A DNA stretch of 64,000 nucleotides from JBBROS01 sp038229135. GTDB lineage: Bacteria > Pseudomonadota > Alphaproteobacteria > Acetobacterales > Acetobacteraceae. The stretch spans positions 9,886-73,885 of the forward strand of contig JBBROS010000018.1 in assembly GCA_038229135.1 (NCBI GenBank), written 5' to 3'. Below the pieces are notes generated by a model. That model had not been told where the DNA came from. It saw nothing but the letters and a program-made list of their open reading frames with translations, and ran no database searches. The position numbers and the translations under genes were made by a program. Positions 53,771 to 62,300 of this stretch are shown here, piece after piece (the stretch's first letter is position 1; each line of letters begins with the position of its first letter).

Positions 53771-54768
53771 TCCCTCGCCGCACCCTGCTCGCCGCCAGCG
53801 CAGCACTCGCTGCCACGCCGGCAGTCGCCCAGACCAGCCGCGTCCGCCTCTCCCACGGCTACGGCATCCATTACCTGCCGCTCATGGTCATCCGCGACCG
53901 CAACCTGCTGCAGCCGCACGCCGAGCGCATGGGCCTGGGCAAGCTCGACATCGCCTGGCGCACGTTGGACGGCGGCAACATGATCATCGACGCAATCGTC
54001 TCCGGCGCCGTCGACATCGCGGGCTCCGGCGCACCAGGCTTCATCATCCTGTGGAGCAAGGCACGCCAGAACCCCGCCCAGGCCGTGGTCGGCGTGAGCG
54101 GCCTTGGCAACGGCGCCCTCTGGCTCAACACCAACAAGCCGCACATCCGCTCGCTGCGGGATTTCGGCCCCGGCGACAAGATCGCCGTCCCTGGCATCAA
54201 GAGCAGCTTTGCCGCCGTCGTGCTGCAGATGGCCGTTGCGCGCGAGTTCGGCATCGAGAACTACGCGAAGCTCGACCCGCTCACCGTCAGCCTCGCCCAT
54301 CCCGAGGCGTTCGCGGCGCTCACCTCCGGCAAGACCGAGATCACCGGCCACATGGCCTCTCCGCCCTTCTCCAACCAGGAGATCACCATGCCCGGCGTCC
54401 ATCGCGTGCTGAGCACGGCGGACATGCTGGGACCCATCACCATCGACCTGGTCTACACCCCGCAGCGCTTCGCCGACGCCAACCCGCGACTCATTGAGGC
54501 GTTCCTCGCTGCCATGGAAGAGGCCGTGGCGTTCATCGCGGCCGACCGCGCCGGGGCCGCCGAAAGCTACGTGCGGGTCTCGGGCGTGAAGATGCCGGTC
54601 ACCACCATCGAGGCGCTGCTCGCCGACCCCGAGACATCGTTCACCGTGGCGCCCGAGGGCGTCATGGCCTACGCGCAATTCCTGGCGCAGGCCGGGCAGA
54701 TCAGGTCGGCGCCTGCGACCTGGCGGGACATGTTCATCCCGCAGCTGCACGGCCGCGCCGGAAGCTGA
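53767..54768 (+). CDS. ABC-type substrate-binding protein (SsuA/NMT1-like)
   Basis: A 333-residue periplasmic binding protein with an Arg-containing, Ala-rich leader (RRTLLAASAALAATPAVAQ), and the Type II fold pattern DGGNMIIDAIVSGAVDIAGSG, followed by GFIILWSKA, as in nitrate/sulfonate/taurine or thiamin-precursor binding proteins. No permease or ATPase is in the window, so it is an orphan. It is coupled to the PrpD-like gene and the following methyltransferase. Confidence 0.87.
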   Translation: MIPRRTLLAASAALAATPAVAQTSRVRLSHGYGIHYLPLMVIRDRNLLQPHAERMGLGKLDIAWRTLDGGNMIIDAIVSGAVDIAGSGAPGFIILWSKARQNPAQAVVGVSGLGNGALWLNTNKPHIRSLRDFGPGDKIAVPGIKSSFAAVVLQMAVAREFGIENYAKLDPLTVSLAHPEAFAALTSGKTEITGHMASPPFSNQEITMPGVHRVLSTADMLGPITIDLVYTPQRFADANPRLIEAFLAAMEEAVAFIAADRAGAAESYVRVSGVKMPVTTIEALLADPETSFTVAPEGVMAYAQFLAQAGQIRSAPATWRDMFIPQLHGRAGS

Positions 54769-54770
54769 GC

Positions 54771-55583
54771 GTGGCCTCGACGTTCAACGCGCGCGACGCG
54801 GCCGTGTATGAACGCAGCATGGGCCGCTGGAGCCGCCGCCTCGCGCCCGCCTTCGCCGCCTTCGCGCAGGTGCCGTCCCCAGGCCGCGTGCTGGACGTCG
54901 GCTGCGGCACGGGCAGCTTGCTCGAGGAGCTTGCAACGACCTCCGGCCTCGAGCTCGCAGGGCTCGACGCCTCCGCGGTCTACGTCCGTGCCGCTTCGGA
55001 GCGCTTCGCGGGCTGCGGCATCCCGGTCCAGGTCGGCGACGCCTGCGCCATGCCGTTCGGCGACGCCTCGTTCGACGCCGCGGTCAGCCAGCTCGTGCTG
55101 CAATTCGTGCCGGAGGCCGTGGTCGCCGCCGCCGAGATGCGCCGTGTCGTCCGCCCCGGCGGTATCGTCGCCGCGACCGTGTGGAACAGCGCCGGCGGCA
55201 TGCCGCACCAGCGCATGTTCTGGGAGGTTGCCGCCATGCTCGATCCGGCGGCCGCCACGCTCCGCAACGCCACCTTCAACCGCCCCACGACCCGCCGCGG
55301 AGACCTTCCGGCGCTGTTCCGCGAGGCCGGGCTGGACGCCGTCGAGGAGACTTCCCTCACGATCTGGATGGAGTTCGACGACTTCGCCGATTTCTGGAAC
55401 CCGATCGCGGGCGGCGAAGGCACGCTCGGCCGCTACGTCTCGGGGCTGGAGCCGGATGCATTCGCCCGGCTGGAGCAGGGCCTACGCGACGCCTTCGAAA
55501 GCGGCGTGCTCGACGGCCCACGAGATTTCGCCTGCACGGCCATGGCCTGCCGGGGCCTCGTTCCGGGCACTTCGGTCTCGTAG
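54771..55583 (+). CDS. Class I SAM-dependent methyltransferase
   Basis: A 270-residue methyltransferase with the motif I VLDVGCGTGSLLEEL, motif II region GLDASAVYVRAAS, and VGDACAMPFGDASFDAAVSQLVLQF (motif IV). It starts with GTG two bases after the binding-protein stop. The acceptor is unknown. The end of the gene is followed by a short hairpin facing the convergent PEP-CTERM gene. Confidence 0.85.
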   Translation: MASTFNARDAAVYERSMGRWSRRLAPAFAAFAQVPSPGRVLDVGCGTGSLLEELATTSGLELAGLDASAVYVRAASERFAGCGIPVQVGDACAMPFGDASFDAAVSQLVLQFVPEAVVAAAEMRRVVRPGGIVAATVWNSAGGMPHQRMFWEVAAMLDPAAATLRNATFNRPTTRRGDLPALFREAGLDAVEETSLTIWMEFDDFADFWNPIAGGEGTLGRYVSGLEPDAFARLEQGLRDAFESGVLDGPRDFACTAMACRGLVPGTSVS

Positions 55584-55617
55584 CACGCGCAACCGCGCCC
55601 GAGGCGCCGTGCCGAGC

Positions 55618-55640
55618 GTCCGGTCGGCTTTCACCCGGAC
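55618..55640. terminator. Candidate hairpin between convergent genes
   Basis: GTCCGG and CCGGAC six-base arms with an 11-base loop containing CTTTC, between the methyltransferase and the PEP-CTERM gene. No T-run; a weak candidate for a bidirectional terminator. Confidence 0.3.
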
Positions 55641-55662
55641 CAGAACCGTCCCACGCTCGACT

Positions 55663-56313
55663 CTAGGGCGTTGTGTTGCCGGATCCCGCCCTACGACGGC
55701 CCAGCCAGAAGAGCATCGGCGCCAGCAGTGCCGCGGGGCCAGGGGCGGGCACGTCCACCGGCGACCTGCCGAGCTCCACCCGGCTCGCCAGCGTGGCGAA
55801 TGCGGTCGAGTTGGCGTCGGGGTCTGAGCTGAGCACCGAGAGCCTCAAAGTCGAGAAAGCGACGTCGCTTTCATAGCCGATGAACCGAGGCGCGCCCGCG
55901 ACCACGGCCAGGGTCGCGGTGTCGCTGCCGACCAGCGCCACGCTCAGCTGCCCGAGCAGGGAGCCGAACAGGTCGTCGGTGATGAGGGGAAAGAACCCGA
56001 TCGATAGGATCGGCTTTGCAAAGGTGAGGACGAGCGTGGTCCTCTCCGTCTCGGTCGACACCACGCTGCCGTCGCCGAACAGCTTTCCGGACGAAGCCAC
56101 GATGGTGAGCGCGCCGGCACTGGCCGAACTGGCCGCCCCGTTCACCGTGATGTTCGGGGCGGCTCCGCCCAGGCCGAGCGTCACGATGCTCGTGGGCGGG
56201 AGCTGGGCTGTGAACACGGCTTCGTCGGTGAAGCTGCGGATGACCGCCGCCTGCGACAGACCGGCCTGCGCCAGCAGGAACAGCGCGGCGGGAAGGATAA
56301 TCCACGTCCTCAA
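55663..56313 (-). CDS. PEP-CTERM-like exported protein
   Basis: A 216-residue protein with a signal peptide (IILPAALFLLAQAGLSQA), a beta-rich middle part and a C-terminus VPAPGPAALLAPMLFWLGRRRAG, a PEP-CTERM-like signal in which the Pro-Glu-Pro is Pro-Ala-Pro. The middle part has the pattern FAKPILSIGFFPLI found in many PEP-CTERM proteins. It is 45 bases downstream of the giant Calx-beta gene on the same strand and may be co-expressed with it. Confidence 0.75.
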   Translation of the reverse strand: MRTWIILPAALFLLAQAGLSQAAVIRSFTDEAVFTAQLPPTSIVTLGLGGAAPNITVNGAASSASAGALTIVASSGKLFGDGSVVSTETERTTLVLTFAKPILSIGFFPLITDDLFGSLLGQLSVALVGSDTATLAVVAGAPRFIGYESDVAFSTLRLSVLSSDPDANSTAFATLASRVELGRSPVDVPAPGPAALLAPMLFWLGRRRAGSGNTTP

Positions 56314-56358
56314 GGCGACCTCCTGTTCGAGCGGCGATGGGGCACCTGCATGGTTGCC

Positions 56359-59300
56359 TCAGCCGAAAGTGAGCTTGTCGATGCTGAAGCTACCCGCCTC
56401 AGCCCGGACGATGGCGGACACGATGCCGGGGCTGCCCTCGATCCGCGGCATGTCGGAGCCGAACACGGTGGACCCGATCAGGCCGCCGCCGGAGTCGAAC
56501 GTGTCGATCCGCGCCCGGTCCGCGCCCGAGAAGCGGACGAAGTCGAAGTCGACCACGCTGACGCTCTGCCGGAAGACGAAGCGGAGCGCCTCGGTACCGT
56601 CGAGCTCCTGCGGGGTTGCCTGCGTGCCGCCTGCCTTGCCCGCCACGCCGAGGTCGCCGTCGATGAAGTCGCTTCCACCGTAGGTCCCTGGCAGCGCCGT
56701 GCCGAAATTGACCGACTGCCACGTCTCGCTGGCGTTGGCCCCGTTCAAGCGATGGGTGATGGCGACGTCGGGGCTGGACCAGAGGTCCCGCCAGGCAGTC
56801 GGCGCCGACCGGTTGTAGGGCCCGGCTCCACCGATCGTCTGCAAGGTGAGGGGCACGTCGTCGTTGACGATGGTCGAAGTCGCTGTCGCCTGGGTGATGG
56901 TGGAACCGACGGGGCTCGCGAGCGTGACGGTGAACGTCTCGTTCGTCTCGACGGCCGTGTCGCCCGCGACGCCCACGGTGATGGTGGCGGTGGACTGCCC
57001 GGCAGCGAAGCTCACCGTCCCCGAGGGCAGCACGCCACCCGTGAAGTCCGCCGCGTTCGCGGTGCCGCCGCCTACCGTATAGGTCGCCTGGGAGGTGCCG
57101 GTCAGGTCGCCGGCCCGGGTCACGGTGAACGTGAACGGCGTGGAGCCGGCGTTGCCCTCGTTGGCGCTCGCCTGGTTGGCCGTGATCGACAGCGTTGGCA
57201 CCACATCGTCGTTCAGGATCGTCGACGACGCCGTGGCGGTGCCGATGGTCGCACCCGTCGCGCTCGAAAGGGTGACGGTGAACGTGTCGTCCGCCTCGAA
57301 CAGCAGGTCGCCGGCCACGTTGATCGTGATCGTGGCCGTGGCCTGGTCGGCGGCGAACAGCACCGTGCCGGAGGGCAGCACGCCGCCCACGAAATCCGCC
57401 GCGTTCGCGGTCCCGCCACCCACGCTGTATAGGGCCTGCGACGTGCCGGTCAGGTCCCCGGTCCGGGTGACGGTGAAGGTGAACGGCGTCGACCCGGCAT
57501 TGCCCTCGTTGGCGCTCACCTGGTTGGCCACGATCGAGAGTGCGGGCCCGAAATCGTCGTTCAGGATTGTGGACGACGCCGTCGCCGTCCCGATCGTGGC
57601 GCCAGCCGGGCTGGACAGCGTCACGGTGAAGGTCTCGTCCGCTTCGGCGATCGTGTCATTGGCGACGTTGACGGTGATCGTGGCCGTGGACTGCCCCGCA
57701 GCGAAGCTCACCGTGCCGGAGGGCAGCACGCCGCCCATGAAGTCGGCACCGTCCACCGCGCCTCCGCCTACCGTGTAGGCCACGTTCGATGTCCCGCTGA
57801 GGTCGCCCGTGCGGGTCACGGTGAAGATGAACGGGGTGGCGCTGATGTTGCCCTCGTTGGCGCTGACCTGGTTGGCCGAGATCGAAAGCGTCGGCAGGCC
57901 GTCGTCGTTCAGGATCGTGGACGTCGCGGTGGCCTGGGTGATGGTGGCACCCGCCGGGCTGGACAGCGTGACCGTGACGGTCTCGTCCGGCTCGAACACC
58001 GTGTCGCCCGCGACGTTCACCGTGATCGTCGCCGTGGACTGCCCGGCGGCGAAGCTCACCGTGCCGGAGGGCAGCACGCCGCCGCTGAAGTCGGCTGCGT
58101 TCGCGGTGCCGCCACCAACCGCGTAGGCGGCCTGCGAGGTCCCGGTCAGGTCCCCGGTCCGCGTCACGGTGAAGGTGAACGGCGTGGAGCCGGCGTTGCC
58201 CTCGCTGGCACTGGCCTGGTTGGCCGAGATCGACAGCGTGGGCACCGCGTCGTCGTTCAGGATCGTGGTTGAGGCCGTAGGCTGCGTGATGGTGGCCCCG
58301 GTCGGGCTGGAGAGGGTGACGGTGAACGTCTCGTTGCCTTCAACGGCCGTGTCGCCCGCGACGTTGACGGTCACGGTCGCCGAGAACTGGCCTGCGACGA
58401 AGCTCACGGTGCCCGACGGCAGCACCCCCCCGGCGAAGTCGGCCGCATCCGCCGTGCCGCCGCCGACGGAGTAGGCGACGTCCGACGGGCCGCTGAGGTT
58501 GCCCGCCCGGGTCACGGTAAAGGTGAACGGCGTCGATCCCGCGTTCCCCTCGTTGGCGCTGGCCTGGTTGGCCGCAATCGAAAGCGTTGGCAACGTCTCG
58601 TCGTTGAGGATGGTGGACGAGGCCGTCGCCTGCGTGATGGTGGCGCCGGTCGGGCCGGACAGCGTCACCGTGAACGTCTCGTCGGGCTCGAACAGCAGGT
58701 CGCCGGCGACGTTCACCGTGATGGTGGCGGTGGACTGCCCGGCAGCGAAGCTCACCGTGCCCGTCGGCAGCACGCCACCCGTAAAGTCCGCCGCGTTCGC
58801 GGTGCCGCCGCCAACCGTGTAGTTCGCCTGGGAGGTGCCGGTCAGGTCCCCGGCCCGGGTCACGGTGAACGTGAACGGCGTGGAGCCGGCGTTGCCCTCG
58901 TTGGCGCTCGCCTGGTTGGCCGTGATCGACAGCGTGGGCACCGCGTCGTCGTTCAGGATCGTGGACGATGCCGTGGCGGTGCCGATGGTCGCACCCGTCG
59001 CGCTCGAAAGGGTGACGGTGAACGTGTCGTCCGCCTCGAACAGCAGGTCGCCGGCCACGTTCACCGTGATCGTGGCCGTGGACTGGCCGGCAGCGAAGCT
59101 CACAGTGCCGGAGGGCAGCACGCCGCCCGTGAAATCCGCCGCATTGGCCGTGCCACCGCCGACGGAGTAGGCGACGCTCGACGGACCCGTCACATCGCCC
59201 GACCGCGTCACGGTGAAGGTGAACGGCGTGGAGCCGGCGTTGCCCTCGTTGGCGCTGGCCTGGTTGGCCGTGATCGAGATTACCGGGGCGGCGTCGTCGT

Positions 59301-62300
59301 TCACGATGGTCGACGTCGCGGTCGCTTGCGTGATGGTGGCGCCAGCCGGGCTGGACAGGGTCACCGTGAACGTCTCGTCGGGTTCGAACACCGCGTCGCC
59401 TGCGACGTTCACCGTGATCGTCGCAGTGGATTGCCCGGCCGCGAAGCTCACCGTGCCGGACGGCAGCACCCCACCGCTGAAGTCGGCAGCGTTCGCGGTG
59501 CCGCCGCCGATCGCATAGGCGGCCTGCGACGTCCCGGTCAGGTCGCCCGTTCGCGTCACGGTGAAGGTGAACGGCGTGGAGCCGCTGTTGCCCTCGTTGG
59601 CGCTCACCTGGTTCGCTGCAATCGAGAGCGTCGGCACGGAGTCGTCGTTCAGGATGGTCGAGGACGCTGCGGCCGTGCCGATCGTCGCCCCGCTCGGACT
59701 GAACAGGGTCACCGTGAACGTGTCATCGGCCTCGAACAGCAGGTCGCCGGCCACGTTGACCGTGATCGTCGCCGTGGTCTGCCCGGCCGCGAAGCTGACC
59801 GTGCCGGACGGCAGCGCGCCGCCCGTGAAATCCGCCGCGTTCGCCGTGCCGCCGCCGACCGAGTAGGACACCGTGGACGCGCTGACCAGGTTGCCGGTCC
59901 GGGTCACGGTGAAGGTGAACGGCGTCGGCCCGGCGTTGCCTTCGTTCGCGCTCGACTGGTCGGCGCTGATCGACAGCGTCGGCACAGTGTCGTCGTTCAG
60001 GATGACGGAGCTGGCGGCAGCCAGGGCGATCGTCGCGCCGACAGGGCTGGACAGGGTGACGGTGAACGACTCGTTCCCCTCGACCACCGTGTCGCCGGCG
60101 ACGTTGACCGTGATGGTCGCGGTCGACTGCCCGGCGGCGAACGTCACGGTCCCCGAAGGCAGCACGCCCCCGGTGAAGTCCGCCGCGTTCGCTGTGCCGC
60201 CGCCGACAGAGTAGGCCGCCTGCGAGGTGCCCGTGAGGTCCCCGGCACGCGTCACTGTGAACGTGAACGGCGTCGAGCCGCTGTCGCCCTCGTTGCCGCT
60301 CGCCTGGTTGGCCGCGATCGACAGCGCGGGGAACGTGTCGTCGTTCAGGATCGTCGCCGTGGCGTTCGAGGTGCCGATCGTGGCGCCGACGGGGCTCGAG
60401 AGGAATACGGTGAAGTTCTCGTCCGCCTCGAGCACGACGTCGCCGGCCACGTTGATGGTGATCGTGGCCGTCACCTGCCCTGCGGCGAAGCTCACCGTGC
60501 CGGACGGCAGCACGCCGCCCGTGAAGTCGGCGGCATTGGCGGAGCCGCCGCCCACGGCGTAGGTCGCCTGCGATGTCCCGGTCAGGTTCCCGGACCGGGT
60601 CACGGTGAAGGTGAACGGCGTGGACCCGCTATTGCCCTCGGGGCCGCTGACGAGGTCTGCCGCAATCGACACCACCGGCAGGAAATCGTCGTTGATGATC
60701 GTGGAGCCGGCGCTGCCGGACAGGATCGTTGCGCCAACCGGGCTCGAGAGCTGCACGGTGAAGCTCTCGTTGGCTTCCACCACCGTGTCACCCTGCACGT
60801 TGATCGTGATCGTCGCCGTGGATTGCCCGGCGGCGAAGCTGACCGTGCCCGAGGGCAGCACCCCGCCCACGAACGCCCCCGCCGGCGCACCCGTCACCGT
60901 ATAGGCGGCCTGCGAGGTGCCAGCCAGGTCTCCAGCGCGGGTCACGGTGAAGAGGAACGGCGTGGCCCCGCTGTTGCCCTCGTTCAGCCCGGTCTGGTTC
61001 GCGGTCAGCACGAGCGTCGGCAGCGCAGCACTCGTCACCGCGATGGTGTCCGTGTCGCTGCCCCCGTTGGCGTCGCGGGACACGATGGTGATCGTGTCGG
61101 ACCCCCCTGCCGTCTCGAGCACGGACAGCGAGGACAGCGCCGTGTTCACCTGCGCGAGCGTGCCCGTCAGCTTCAGGTTGGTGGTGCCGGACCCGACGAC
61201 GCCCGTGGTCGCCGTGGTCGAGAGCAGGCCGCTTCCGGCCTTGAGATCCACCGTGAACACCTCCCCCGGTGCCCCGTCCGCGTCGGACAGGCTCACGCCC
61301 GTGATGGCCCTGGGCGTGCCGGCGAGCACGGAGAGCGGGCCGGGCACGGTGTTGACCGGGGGGATGTTGCCGTTGTCGGTGCCGAGCAGGAAGTTCTGGG
61401 CGAAGCCGCTGCCCGCGGCGCTCGTCGTGAGGTCGAGGTTGAACGTGACGACCAGGCTGCTCACCGGTGTCACCGCGCCGAGGTCGAGCACGCTGTTGCT
61501 GAAGTAGGTCTGCGCTGACGCGACCGTGCTGAAGGACTGGTTGACCACGGTCGTGGCCCCGATCGTCACGCTGAAGCTGAGCGTCTGGAAGCCGGTGCCA
61601 TACACCTGGTTGTCCAGCAGCCCGGCCACGAGGTTCCCGGAGATGAGCGTGGTGTCGACGGTGAAGGCGATGGCGGTGTGCTCGGTCCGCGCTCCGGTGC
61701 CGGAGACGGCGAGGGCGCCCTGCATCCCTTCGCCGAACACGCGGGCGGATGCGTTGCCGGTGCCGAGCCGGGCGTTGACGGCGGCGTGCGAGGCGAGCGC
61801 GCTCGTGACGCTGGGAGCGCTCGGCGCGTTGGTGCCGTAGGCCCAGGCGTCGCGGCTCTGGTTGGCCACGCCGAAGAACGTGCCGCTCTGGGCCTGGCTG
61901 ATGGCCGTTGCGCTCGTCGCGCTGCCGATGAGTTGGCTTTGTGCGAGCGCGCTGACGGCGGTCGCGATCCCGCCGCTTCGGGTGATGGACGTGCTCTGGG
62001 CCTGGCCAGTGCTGCCCGACACGCTGGTGTTTGCCCGGGCGAGCTGGCCGTTCGCCGTCGTGGCCGTTGCGTTGGCGCTGGCAGTACCCTTGCTCGCCCC
62101 GGCGCCCCCGGTGGCTGTGGCGGATGCGGTGGCAACGTCTGCGGCCTGAGTGCCGGTGGACGTGCCGCTCGAGTCCGCGGTGGCGCTGCCACCCGCGCCC
62201 GAGGCCCCGCTGCCGCCCGCGGCGTTGGCGGTCGCGTCCACACGGCGCGCGCCAGTCAAGGCCGTCGTCGCGTTGCCGGCCCCGCCCGACGCGCCGGTCC

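Noticed and set aside
59326..61518. 730-codon plus-strand frame and a series of 100-codon plus-strand frames opposite the Calx-beta repeats
   Set aside because: They recur at the repeat period of the real minus-strand gene, so they are reflections of it, not genes.
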